64,000 nt of DNA, taken from NCBI RefSeq assembly GCF_000686705.1, contig NZ_JMLJ01000006.1:1-64000 (forward strand), read 5' to 3'. Under the pieces are notes generated by a model. That model worked only from the letters and a program-made list of their open reading frames with translations, was not told the origin of the DNA and searched no databases. Position numbers and translations under genes: made by a program. Shown piece after piece: positions 53,210 through 61,999 of this stretch. Positions within the stretch are counted from its first letter, which is position 1, and each line of letters starts with the position of its first letter. This DNA is from Clostridium hydrogeniformans DSM 21757 (GTDB lineage: Bacteria > Bacillota > Clostridia > Clostridiales > Clostridiaceae).

Positions 53210-53262
53210 AAAAGCCATGTATAAATAGGAAACTATGGCTCCTTAATATACATGGCTTTTTT
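53210..53262 (-). terminator. Terminator of the DUF1648 gene
   Basis: AAAGCCATGTATA / TATACATGGCTTT flanked by A/T runs on both sides, with an AGGAAAC...CTCCT-like inner part. Serves the minus-strand gene at 53345. Confidence 0.7.
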
Positions 53263-53344
53263 CTGATTATTTATAAATCATATTATAATTTAACTTTATA
53301 AATATTTTTGATAATTAATATATAGAGTCCTTCTATCTTTACCC

Positions 53345-53818
53345 TCATTGTTGATTACTTAAAGAAACACTTCTACTAGTAAAATAAATTAAAGATCCAA
53401 ATATAACAAGTAGTTCTATAGGTAAAAATATTTTTGGTAACTTTAATGACTGGGCTGAGTAAGAAGTTATATAGAAAAAAACTCCTAATATCTCTATTTT
53501 AAGCAATATTATCATAGTTTTTATACATCTATAAACATCCTTTTTCCCTTTCTCTGTTTTCGCTGAAGGAACATTCCATATTTTCGGAAAAAAAGTTACT
53601 ATTGTAAGTCCAAAATACATTGCTCCCCCAATAATAGGCATTATTAATATTTGAGTTTTATCAACCCATCTATCAATTCCTCCTAATGCATTATAATGAC
53701 CTGGAACCATATCTGGAATACTTCCCCAACTCTTTATAATAAAAATAAAGAAGGCCATTAAAATCATAGCACCTATCATCTCTAAAATAAGTTGAAATTT
53801 ACTATACTTTATTTCCAT
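53345..53818 (-). CDS. DUF1648 membrane protein
   Basis: 157 residues, four membrane helices. SWGSIPDMVPGHYNALGGIDRWVDKTQILIMPIIGGAMYFGLT is the DUF1648 signature (I-P-x-x-x-P-x-H-x-x-x-x-G). The domain occurs in SdpI-type immunity proteins and in stand-alone regulators of unknown role. No toxin gene is near, so I infer only the family. Confidence 0.85.
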   Translation of the reverse strand: MEIKYSKFQLILEMIGAMILMAFFIFIIKSWGSIPDMVPGHYNALGGIDRWVDKTQILIMPIIGGAMYFGLTIVTFFPKIWNVPSAKTEKGKKDVYRCIKTMIILLKIEILGVFFYITSYSAQSLKLPKIFLPIELLVIFGSLIYFTSRSVSLSNQQ

Positions 53819-54148
53819 TTTTACTTAACTCCTAAACTATTATAAATTATCCTCGATTCATAATACTTAAATTTTATAATTAAGTACAGCATCTTATATA
53901 CTTATTATATCATAATTTCAATAAATTGTATTCAATTATATTATTTTTCATTTTTAAATAAGTATTCTATCTAAATTGTAAATTGAAAAAGTAAGTTTCG
54001 GTATTATCCATAAACAGAAGTTAGTTTTGCAAAGTATTTATATAATTAATTTTATAAAAATTTTTTAATATAAATTTCTCCTCATAATCATCTTAAGAGT
54101 TAAGCATATTTACTTTTTCATACCCTTTCTTATTTTAAATTAAATAAA

Positions 54149-54189
54149 ATAAGTGTATCCCATCCCTTCTAAGGTTAAGATACACTTAT
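54149..54189 (-). terminator. Terminator of the 54201 permease gene
   Basis: ATAAGTGTATC / GATACACTTAT, then TTTATTTAATTT on the minus strand. Confidence 0.7.
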
Positions 54190-54200
54190 AAATTAACTAA

Positions 54201-55493
54201 TTATATTAAAAACTTAAGTACAAATATAATACCTACTACTAGTGTAGCAATACTTATATCTTTATATTTCCCAGTAAATAATTTTAACAATATGTAAGAC
54301 ACTACTCCAAATACTATACCATCAGATATACTATAAGAAAAAGGCATCATTATTATAGTTAAAAATGCTGGTAATGCTTCTGTATAATCATCTAGCTCTA
54401 TTTCTTTAATTGGTTCTATCATAAATAATCCAACTAACACTAAGGCTGATGCTGTAACTGCTGGAGTTATAACTGCAAATATTGGAGAGAAAAATAATGC
54501 TAAAAAGAACATTACTGCTGTGGATACAGCTGTAAGTCCTGTTCTTCCTCCTTCTGCAACTCCAGCTGCACTTTCAACAAATGTACTTACTGTGCTTGTT
54601 CCAAGGCATGCTCCTACAGTAGTTCCTATGGCATCTGCAAATAAAGCCTTCTTTATGTTTGGAACCTTTCCATCCTTATCAAGCATTTTTGCTTTAGTGG
54701 CAACTCCAACTAATGTTCCTATGGTATCAAACATGTCCATAAATAAAAGGGTAAATAATACTATTGCCATATCTAGAGTAAATATATTATTCCACTGAAA
54801 CTTAAAAAATACAGATCCAATAGATGGAGGCATACTCATAATATTAGATGGAAGAGTAGTGACTCCCATAGGTATTCCTATTAAGGATGTTAAAAGCATA
54901 CCTATAAATAATGCTCCCTTTACCTTTCTAGATATTAATACCCCAGTAATAATTATACCTATTATAGCTAAAAGTCCTGGTCCCTTTGTTATGTTTCCAA
55001 GTCCTATTAAAAGTCCACCACCTTCTGGATGAACAACTATTCCAGCTCCTTCAAGTCCTATAAGTGCTATTAAAAGTCCAATTCCAACTGATATCCCTCT
55101 TTTTATACTCATAGGTATGGAGTCTACAACAGCTTCACGAACATTAAATAAAGTTAAGAATATAAATATAAGACCTTCTAAAAAAACTGCTGTTAATGCA
55201 AACTCATAAGAATATCCCATACCCTTTACAACTGTAAAAGCAAAGAAAGCATTTAGTCCCATACCTGGTGCCTGAGCAAAAGGAAGTTTTGCATATAATC
55301 CCATGACTAAGGTTGCAACCACTGCTGAAATTGCTGTAGCAGTAAATACAGCCCCTTGATCCATACCTGCTACAGATAATATAGATGGATTAACTATTAA
55401 TATATATGCCATAGTCATAAAAGTAGTAATTCCAGCTATTATCTCTTGTTTAATATTTGTATTATTTTCCTTTAGTTTAAAAAAGTTTTCCAA
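54201..55493 (-). CDS. NCS2 purine permease, AzgA/PbuG type
   Basis: 430 residues, about 13 membrane helices. ENNTNIKQEIIAGITTFMTMAYILIVNPSILSVAGMDQGAVFTATAISA and APGMGLNAFFAFTVV are the AzgA-subfamily hallmarks, with TSTVSTFVESAAGVAEGGRTGLTA later. Transports hypoxanthine, guanine or adenine with H+. A second NCS2 gene of another subfamily lies upstream. The leader (55494-55975) was checked for a purine riboswitch and none is recognised. Confidence 0.92.
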   Translation of the reverse strand: MENFFKLKENNTNIKQEIIAGITTFMTMAYILIVNPSILSVAGMDQGAVFTATAISAVVATLVMGLYAKLPFAQAPGMGLNAFFAFTVVKGMGYSYEFALTAVFLEGLIFIFLTLFNVREAVVDSIPMSIKRGISVGIGLLIALIGLEGAGIVVHPEGGGLLIGLGNITKGPGLLAIIGIIITGVLISRKVKGALFIGMLLTSLIGIPMGVTTLPSNIMSMPPSIGSVFFKFQWNNIFTLDMAIVLFTLLFMDMFDTIGTLVGVATKAKMLDKDGKVPNIKKALFADAIGTTVGACLGTSTVSTFVESAAGVAEGGRTGLTAVSTAVMFFLALFFSPIFAVITPAVTASALVLVGLFMIEPIKEIELDDYTEALPAFLTIIMMPFSYSISDGIVFGVVSYILLKLFTGKYKDISIATLVVGIIFVLKFLI

Positions 55494-55975
55494 AAATTTG
55501 CCCCTCTTTCTTTTGTAATTATAAGATTAGTTTATCCCATAGATTTTAATTCTAGCACTTTAGATATTAAAGACTTATATAGTAATTGTAAAATTTAAAA
55601 ATTACTTAAATTAATTTCTTTCTCTAGTTAAAGTAAAGTCTTTAAGTTTATAGCTCTTTTCTTATGATTTTATGACTTTAAAAGTTAAAATCACAATTTT
55701 TGACTTTTTTTAAAACTTAACTAACTCAATAGGCCACATTAAAACTTATATAGGGTAATCCCTCACCTAAGTTAATCTTTCCCTATACCTATTATATTTA
55801 GCCCTAAAACATAATCTATTATTATATCCTTTTACTAATCTCTATGTATTTAATAATAGTCCCTATATTATAATAATAGATTTCTTTACTTTTTCCAAGA
55901 ACTTTTGCGAACATTTTTTCTTTTTTTAGAATAATCTTATGTGTTTCTAAAAAATATTTTATATAAATAAAAAAA
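55494..55975 (-). promoter_or_regulatory. Long leader of the 54201 permease gene
   Basis: About 480 bp without a gene. On the minus strand ATAGGG...CCCTAT around 55750-55787 can pair, and further AT-rich repeats of TTTAAAG occur near the gene. No purine riboswitch core is visible. Nature of control unknown. Confidence 0.35.
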
Positions 55976-55977
55976 CA

Positions 55978-56007
55978 CACTGAGAATCGGGTCCATAATT
56001 CTCAGCA
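55978..56007 (-). terminator. Terminator of the 56076 permease gene
   Basis: CTGAGAAT / ATTCTCAG, 10-base loop, followed by TGTGTTTTTTT on the minus strand. Confidence 0.85.
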
Positions 56008-56075
56008 TGCTTTTTTTAATTTAACCAGTAAGTTATAAATATATATAAATTTATATATTTATCAGTTTAATAATT

Positions 56076-57425
56076 TTAAGCTTCCATTTCTAATCTTTCT
56101 TTTTCTTCATCCTCAATACTCTTCTTAGGTAATATTATATTTAAAGCAAGTACTACAATAGTAGCTATTACAACTGCTGATTTACCAAATATCATCATAA
56201 CCCAATCTGGGAATAATGCAAGAGCTTCTGGAGTTTGTGTTATACCCATTCCAAGAGCTACAGCAAGTCCTACTATAGTAACATTTCTACCTGATAATTC
56301 ATCTTGAATTATTAATTTTATTCCTGTCATTGTTATCATTGCAAAAACTGTAATGGTAGCTCCTCCAAGAACACATTGTGGTATGGTAGTCATTAAAGCT
56401 CCAATTTTTGGAATAAATCCTGCAAGAAGTATTACTCCTGCTGCAATCATTAGTATAAATCTACTAACCACCTTAGTCATTACAACTATTCCAACATTCT
56501 GACTATAGGTTGCTGTTGGTAGTCCTCCAAATATTGATGCTAAAACACTAGCTACTCCATTACCTATAATTCCTCCTGATAGCTCCTTGTCCTCTGCTTC
56601 CCTGCCAAGTCCACCTACAGTAGTTGCAGAAATATCTCCTACTGCTTGAACTGCATTAACTACATATATAATAACCATGGATATTACTGCTGATGGATTA
56701 AACTCCATACCAAAGTGTAAAGGCTTAGGTACTGAGAACCATCCTGCCTGAGCTACTGGAGTGAAATCTACTATACCAACTATAATGGATATTATATATC
56801 CAACTACTATACCAACTAATATAGAAGCAAGTTTTAAATATCCTTTAGTAAATTGGTTGCAGAATAATACTACTACAAGAGTTATAATTGCTATTATCCA
56901 GTTTGTATAAGATCCATAGGTTGGTGATCCTACTCCCCCTGCAATATAATTTATTGCAATAGGGTATAATGATAATCCTATTGTAAACACAACGGTTCCT
57001 GCCACAAGTGGTGGAAAGAACTTTCTAAGTGGTTTAATAAATATTCCTACTATTATTGCTGCTAAAGAACCAATAAGCTGGGCTCCAAAAATTGAAGCTA
57101 TACCAAATTCTCCTCCTATTGCTATAAGAGTTGGTACATAAGCAAAGCTTACTCCCATAATTACCGGAAGTCTTGATCCTATCCTACCAATGGGATAAAG
57201 CTGTATAAGAGTTGCAATACCTGCTATAAACATAGCGCATTGAACCAATAAAGTCTTATCTGCAGTTCCTAATTTAACAGTTCCTGCAACTATAATAGCA
57301 GGAGTTATATTTCCAACTATCATAGCCAAAACATGTTGAAGAGATAATGGAATCGCTTTGTCCAAAGTAGGAATTCCATCTAAATCAAATACAGATGTGT
57401 TTTTTGTTGTTTTTGTCGACAACAT
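56076..57425 (-). CDS. NCS2 nucleobase permease, uracil/xanthine (NAT) type
   Basis: 449 residues, about 13-14 helices. Opening IPLSLQHVLAMIVGNITPAIIVAG is the NAT signature with the conserved Q-H. The substrate motif is in TYSQNVGIVVMTKVVSRF (Q-N-x-G-x-x-x-x-T). Imports xanthine, uric acid or uracil with H+ or Na+. With the AzgA-type permease downstream it suggests nucleobase salvage, though the two genes have separate terminators. Confidence 0.92.
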   Translation of the reverse strand: MLSTKTTKNTSVFDLDGIPTLDKAIPLSLQHVLAMIVGNITPAIIVAGTVKLGTADKTLLVQCAMFIAGIATLIQLYPIGRIGSRLPVIMGVSFAYVPTLIAIGGEFGIASIFGAQLIGSLAAIIVGIFIKPLRKFFPPLVAGTVVFTIGLSLYPIAINYIAGGVGSPTYGSYTNWIIAIITLVVVLFCNQFTKGYLKLASILVGIVVGYIISIIVGIVDFTPVAQAGWFSVPKPLHFGMEFNPSAVISMVIIYVVNAVQAVGDISATTVGGLGREAEDKELSGGIIGNGVASVLASIFGGLPTATYSQNVGIVVMTKVVSRFILMIAAGVILLAGFIPKIGALMTTIPQCVLGGATITVFAMITMTGIKLIIQDELSGRNVTIVGLAVALGMGITQTPEALALFPDWVMMIFGKSAVVIATIVVLALNIILPKKSIEDEEKERLEMEA

Positions 57426-57987
57426 TTCAATACCCCCTAAAATAAAGCTTATATATTGACAAAACTAAACTAATAAAGATGATTAATCTAGTTTTCAATA
57501 ACAAGTTACCCAAAATCCTATTTCTCTCTCTATAAAGGATTTTGTATCTATTACATATATTCAAAACCAAAGCTAAAGAAAACCCTTACTAAAAATCATT
57601 AATTATATATAAGTTGTAATAAATCTTTAAAATAAAATTCTTAGTTAATCCTTTAATAATAGTAAGAATTTTTACTCAAATAAATTTATAATTACTTCAA
57701 TATATATACTAAAATTAATCTTTGTAAAAATTTTAAACTTTTCTATGGTAGTTAACACATTATATTACCTAATTTAATTATATACTCTTTGACTTCAATG
57801 AAGTTAAATGAATACTTAATGTAATATAAGGTTTTTGCATAGTGTTTAAATGTTAAGTAAAACCCCTCTTTACTATAGATATTTTAAATAGAAACCGCAC
57901 TTCCTATTTGTATATTCTATTTCTTTTCTCCCCTCCTATGTCCTATACTTATGATGTAATAATATGATGATTAAGGGGGAATTTTAA
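57426..57987. promoter_or_regulatory. Divergent leader region between the 56076 permease and 57988 genes
   Basis: About 560 bp without a gene. On the minus strand CAAAATCC / GGATTTTG (57508-57545 region) forms a hairpin in the permease leader, followed by a second weaker one nearer the start. No known riboswitch was recognised. The right part holds the promoter of the C_GCAxxG_C_C gene. Confidence 0.4.
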
Positions 57988-58452
57988 ATGAAAAAGGAAG
58001 TTAGTATAAACAAAATTAAACAAGATGCTGAAGAGTTCTACAGAAGAGGGGATTTCTTTTGCTCTGAGGCAATAGTAGCTTCTATAAGAGAAAATTTTGA
58101 GTTGGACATGCCTGAAGAAATGATAGCTATGGCTTCTGGATTTCCTATTGGTATAGGAAAATCAAAATGTGTTTGTGGTGCAATTTCTGGAGGAATAATG
58201 AGTCTTGGATATTTCTTTGGAAGAACTGCAGGGGGAGACACTAAGGTTCAAAACACATTAAAATTAGCTAACGAGTTACAAGAAAGTTTTAAAAATAATC
58301 ACAAGGTTTTATGTTGTAGAATCCTTACTCAAGGAATGGATATGGGTTCTGGGGAACATAAAAACCAATGTATTTCTTTTACTGGTGAAATAGCTGAAAA
58401 AGCTGCTGAAATAATAGTAAGAGAACTTGACTTTGTAAATACAGATAAATAA
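57988..58452 (+). CDS. C_GCAxxG_C_C family redox/metal protein
   Basis: 154 residues. The pattern named in the family is all present: FFCSEAIVASI, GIGKSKCVCGAISGGIMSLGYFFGR, VLCCRILTQGMD and NQCISFTGEIAEKAAEIIV. The family (PF09719) is thought to bind a redox centre; its role is not known. RBS AAGGGGG precedes the ATG. It is 12 bp upstream of the TDT transporter and shares its transcript. Confidence 0.9.
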   Translation: MKKEVSINKIKQDAEEFYRRGDFFCSEAIVASIRENFELDMPEEMIAMASGFPIGIGKSKCVCGAISGGIMSLGYFFGRTAGGDTKVQNTLKLANELQESFKNNHKVLCCRILTQGMDMGSGEHKNQCISFTGEIAEKAAEIIVRELDFVNTDK

Positions 58453-58464
58453 TGGAGTGTAATC

Positions 58465-59415
58465 ATGGAAAAAATCATTAAAAAATTACCTTTACCTATT
58501 TGTGGCTTAATGCTAGGTTTAGCGGCCCTTGGTAATCTAGTTCTATCTTATGGTAACATCTATAGAAATATTCTTGGAATTTTATCAGCCATAATTTTAG
58601 TACTTCTTATTATAAAAATAGTTTCTTGCCCAAAGGCTGTGGCTGAAGATTTAAAAAATCCTGTTATAGCTAGTGTATTCCCAACATTTTCTATGGGAAT
58701 TATGATTTTATCCACATACATAAAGCCCTATGCACCAAGTTTTGCATTAATACTTTGGGTTTTAGGACTTACTATTCATATTTTACTTATAGCCTTTTTT
58801 ACAACAAAGTTTATATTAAACTTTGATATGAAAAAGGTGTTTCCAAGTTACTTTATAGTTTATGTAGGAATTGTGGTTGGAAGCATAAGTGCTCCTGCTT
58901 TTAATCTATCCAATATTGGTCAATATTTATTCTGGTTTGGTTTTGTATCCTACATAATATTACTACCTATAGTACTATTTAGAGTATTTTGTACTAAAGG
59001 TATTCCTGAGCCTGCTCTGCCTACTATAGCTATATTTACAGCACCTGCTAGCCTTTGTCTTGCTGGATATATGGCATCTTTTAAAGATAAAAATATGGTT
59101 ATTGTATGGTTCTTATTAGGGTTATGTTTAATTATGCTTTTAGGAGTACTTTTATATTTACCAAAGCTTCTTAAACTAAAGTTTTATCCTAGTTATTCTG
59201 CTTTTACATTTCCTTTTGTAATAAGCGGTATAGCATTAAAACAAACTAATAAATTTTTAATTGATAGTGGAAATCCAATATCATCTCTAAATTATTTAGT
59301 TAAGTTTTCTGAAGTTTTGGCACTAGTACTAGTTATATATGTACTTATAAAATACACTATATTTTTATTTGCAAGCAATGTAACTAAATCTACTAATGTA
59401 AGTAAAGGCATTTAG
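58465..59415 (+). CDS. TDT-family (TehA-like) transporter
   Basis: 316 residues, ten membrane helices. Opening KKLPLPICGLMLGLAALGNLVLSYG is the TDT signature, with FPTFSMGIMILSTYIKPYAPSFALILWVLGL and PASLCLAGYMASF later, matching the TehA/SLAC1-like anion channel fold. Substrate could be an organic anion, sulfite or tellurite-related. Co-transcribed with the C_GCAxxG_C_C gene, which hints at a redox or sulfur link. Confidence 0.85.
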   Translation: MEKIIKKLPLPICGLMLGLAALGNLVLSYGNIYRNILGILSAIILVLLIIKIVSCPKAVAEDLKNPVIASVFPTFSMGIMILSTYIKPYAPSFALILWVLGLTIHILLIAFFTTKFILNFDMKKVFPSYFIVYVGIVVGSISAPAFNLSNIGQYLFWFGFVSYIILLPIVLFRVFCTKGIPEPALPTIAIFTAPASLCLAGYMASFKDKNMVIVWFLLGLCLIMLLGVLLYLPKLLKLKFYPSYSAFTFPFVISGIALKQTNKFLIDSGNPISSLNYLVKFSEVLALVLVIYVLIKYTIFLFASNVTKSTNVSKGI

Positions 59416-59481
59416 AAAAAATTCCAAACTAAAAACTTATTGACCTTAAATATAATAAAAATTTTTTCACTAAAATTTTTT

Positions 59482-59517
59482 AGAGACTAAGATTAAAACA
59501 AATTAATCTCAGTCTCT
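59482..59517. terminator. Bidirectional terminator between TDT and peptide genes
   Basis: AGAGACTAAGATTAA / TTAATCTCAGTCTCT (14 of 15 pairs), with T-rich flanks on both strands. Ends both the TDT transcript and the leftward RiPP unit. Confidence 0.75.
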
Positions 59518-59535
59518 GTTTTTAGCTATTTATTT

Positions 59536-59697
59536 TTAGCATGGATCCGTTCTTGGATTGCATCTTTGTCCCCAGCAATGCTTTGGACATGATTCTCTAC
59601 AAAGGCATTGTGATTTTATACTTCCCAAATTTTCTGTAGTCTCAACAGTAGATTCTTCCATAAGATTATCATTTTTAGGTTTTACTAAATACTCCAC
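59536..59697 (-). CDS. Six-cysteine RiPP precursor peptide
   Basis: A 53-residue peptide starting at the GTG at 59697, 5 nt after GGGGGAG. Leader (about 1-30): MEYLVKPKNDN, then LMEESTVETTENLGSIKSQ. Core: C31-L-C33-R-E-S-C37-P-K-H-C41-W-G-Q-R-C46-N-P-R-T-D-P-C53, six cysteines in 23 residues with the last at the very end. It follows the radical SAM/SPASM gene by 61 bp on the same strand. This is the layout of thioether-forming (ranthipeptide) systems. It is not SCIFF, whose sequence differs; the M-x-Y-x-V-K-P start recalls the CLI_3235/Clo7bot clostridial peptides, from memory. Product and role unknown. Confidence 0.85.
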   Translation of the reverse strand: MEYLVKPKNDNLMEESTVETTENLGSIKSQCLCRESCPKHCWGQRCNPRTDPC

Positions 59698-59758
59698 AAT
59701 CTCTCCCCCTTTTAATTTATTATATAAATTAAATCTTAAGATTTAATTTAAAAACTAA

Positions 59759-61087
59759 CTAACAACACTTAATTGATTGAATAGTATTATCTATACTCTT
59801 ATCTTTAATGCTTACAAGTTTCCTCAAGTAATCCTCTAATGTATACTTTATACCTGCACACCTGTCTATATTCTTATCTACCCTAGTTCTCGGACATCCT
59901 CCCATACATATAGGAAGCACCTTGCAATCTTTGCATTCACTATCATTAATAGTATCATATAAGGAATATTCTAAAATATATTTAGGATTTTTTATTCCAT
60001 CTTTAATAGTTCCTAAGCAATATTCTTCACGTCCTATATCTGACCAGCATTTATACATTTTTCCTTCTGGATCTATAACATATGCATTTAGACTATCAGC
60101 GCAGCAATAATTATATTTTGATCTAGGATATTTATCAAAAACTGATAATTTATCATTAGACTTTGATAAAAAATCTGTAAAGTCAAGTTCAAGTTTAGAA
60201 AACTCTTCTACTGTTAAACAGTTTTCCTCCTCATAGTTTCCATTTATAGGTTCAATATATCCTAAATAAGGAATGACCTTATCTTTTAAACCATACTTAG
60301 ATAAAACATCAAATATGTAGAATATCTCATCTTTATTATTTTTATCCGTGTTTATTCTTATAGCTACACTAGAAAAGTCATCAATTATATCAGCTATATT
60401 TTCTATTATCTTTTTAAAAGTGGGCTGTCCCCCTGATAAGAATCGCTTAGAATCATGACTTTTTTCACATCCATCTAAAGTTACCTGCATAGACTGTATT
60501 TTAAGTTCTTTAAATTTCTTAACAATATCTTTATTTAATAAATACCCATTAGTAACAATAGTAGCAGAATAGCTTATATTCTTTTCTTTACATATTTCTA
60601 TTATTTTATAAGAAAGTTCCTCTATAACATCCATGGCAAGTAATGGCTCGCCTCCATACCATGATATATCTAAAATTGATATTGTATCAGCCTCACTCCT
60701 TATAAATTCTATAAGCTTATCTTGAACTTCCTTAGACATCTTAGTAAAATTACTATGATCTTTCTGATAACAATATACACATGCGAAATTGCATCCTAAA
60801 GTAGGAGCTATGGTTAACCCTAAATCCTTAGTAGAAAACCTTTTTTTAAGCTGTAAATATTTCAATATCTCTAATTCATTAATATTATCCTCTATTAAGA
60901 ACCCACCTTGAAGTAAATCATTTGTCAGTTTTAATTCCTTATCAAATACATTTTCATCAATCATATTTTCAAATTTTTCATAATCCCCTTTAGACATAAG
61001 TGCTAAGGCATTTGTCCTAGAGTTATAGGCTATTAATTTATCTTTTTCTTCTGAGTCATAAAAAATATTGAATTTAGAAGCTTTCAT
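59759..61087 (-). CDS. Radical SAM/SPASM peptide maturase
   Basis: 442 residues. A short N-terminal part (1-90) could be the peptide-binding region. The radical SAM cluster is C99-N-F-A-C103-V-Y-C106 in TLGCNFACVYCYQKDH, followed by WYGGEPLLAMDVIEEL and TIVTNGYLL. The SPASM domain carries many cysteines: 328/329, 347, 357, 385, 388, 394, 398, 410, and a terminal pair at 441/442. Predicted to install thioether or other crosslinks in the six-cysteine peptide encoded next to it. No protease or exporter gene is adjacent. Confidence 0.92.
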   Translation of the reverse strand: MKASKFNIFYDSEEKDKLIAYNSRTNALALMSKGDYEKFENMIDENVFDKELKLTNDLLQGGFLIEDNINELEILKYLQLKKRFSTKDLGLTIAPTLGCNFACVYCYQKDHSNFTKMSKEVQDKLIEFIRSEADTISILDISWYGGEPLLAMDVIEELSYKIIEICKEKNISYSATIVTNGYLLNKDIVKKFKELKIQSMQVTLDGCEKSHDSKRFLSGGQPTFKKIIENIADIIDDFSSVAIRINTDKNNKDEIFYIFDVLSKYGLKDKVIPYLGYIEPINGNYEEENCLTVEEFSKLELDFTDFLSKSNDKLSVFDKYPRSKYNYCCADSLNAYVIDPEGKMYKCWSDIGREEYCLGTIKDGIKNPKYILEYSLYDTINDSECKDCKVLPICMGGCPRTRVDKNIDRCAGIKYTLEDYLRKLVSIKDKSIDNTIQSIKCC

Positions 61088-61389
61088 CTATTAACTCTCC
61101 CTTCAAAAATATCTTTAAATTTGTTATATTAAAGAGTAAATATATTTTTAATGTAAATTAATTACTTATACTTTTAAAGATCATACTCTATTTCCGTAAT
61201 ATCATTTTACTTTATTTATACTAATTGGTAAATATTGGTGTAATGTGATTTTAGAAAGATATATTCAATATTCTCTCTATTGCTTCATATATATTAGTTT
61301 TTCTAAAATTAATATTATTAATTTATTATTTTTTAGTGTATTTTAATTGTAATTAGTTAATTTAGACCCTTTTTACTAAAAATAAATAA
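61088..61389. other. AT-rich intergenic stretch
   Basis: Promoter region of the radical SAM gene; no other element seen. Confidence 0.5.
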
Positions 61390-61431
61390 AGTGAGTAGTA
61401 CTATATTTAGACTTTTATAGCACTACCCACT
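61390..61431 (-). terminator. Terminator of the CGGC gene
   Basis: AGTGAGTAGTACTATA / TATAGCACTACCCACT (two mismatches), then TTATTTATTTTT on the minus strand. Confidence 0.75.
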
Positions 61432-61462
61432 CTATTTTATAAATAAATTTAAATTTTTTAAC

Positions 61463-61783
61463 CTAATGAGTTCCCTCTACAACCTTAAAGTTGTTTTTAA
61501 TAAGAAAATCCTTTATTTCATTATATCTGTTGCATTCAACCTCAATACATCTTGACATATGTACTGTATCCACTTCCATTTTATTAAGCTGAGTCACCTT
61601 ATACTCTAATTCCTTATCTAAATCACTTCCACATCCATTACAATGAAAGAAGCTACATAGATTAACTTTAGAATTATCCTTATAAATCTCAAAAGCTTTT
61701 TCTCTCTCATTAAAGGCTTTAAAACACCATGTACCAGAACATTCAAAGGTCATCTTTTTACATACCATTATAGCTATATTCAT
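61463..61783 (-). CDS. CGGC domain-containing protein
   Basis: 106 residues. Shows MNIAIMVCKKMTFECSGTWCFKAFNERE, CSFFHCNGCGSDLDKELEYKVTQLNKMEVDTVHMSRCIEVEC. The C-x-G-C-G segment in a Rossmann-like context is the CGGC domain, a putative metal-binding family. Cysteine count (9) supports metal or cluster binding. It precedes the radical SAM gene on the same strand but a terminator lies between, so co-function is not shown. Confidence 0.82.
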   Translation of the reverse strand: MNIAIMVCKKMTFECSGTWCFKAFNEREKAFEIYKDNSKVNLCSFFHCNGCGSDLDKELEYKVTQLNKMEVDTVHMSRCIEVECNRYNEIKDFLIKNNFKVVEGTH

Positions 61784-61931
61784 TTTTCATCCCCCACTCT
61801 ATCCTCTGTTAGATCTCACTTAAACATTTAGATAGTCATTCATTAGATTATCTCTTAAATAAAATTATACTATCTTATCCTTTAAAAACATAGATAGAAT
61901 AAATTTCACAGTACTAGAAAATAATTTAATA

Positions 61932-61974
61932 TTGCAAATTCTTTCTTCATCGTTTATAATGAGAACGATTATCA
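61932..61974 (+). promoter_or_regulatory. Promoter with Fur box for the 10TM metal transporter
   Basis: -35 TTGCAA (61932-61937), 17 bp spacer, -10 TATAAT (61955-61960). The 15 bp TGAGAACGATTATCA (61960-61974) matches the 7-1-7 Fur consensus TGATAATNATTATCA at 12 of 14 fixed positions and overlaps the end of the -10, so repression by a Fur-family regulator is expected. Confidence 0.85.
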
Positions 61975-61999
61975 ATTTCATTATAAAGAGGTGATTTAT

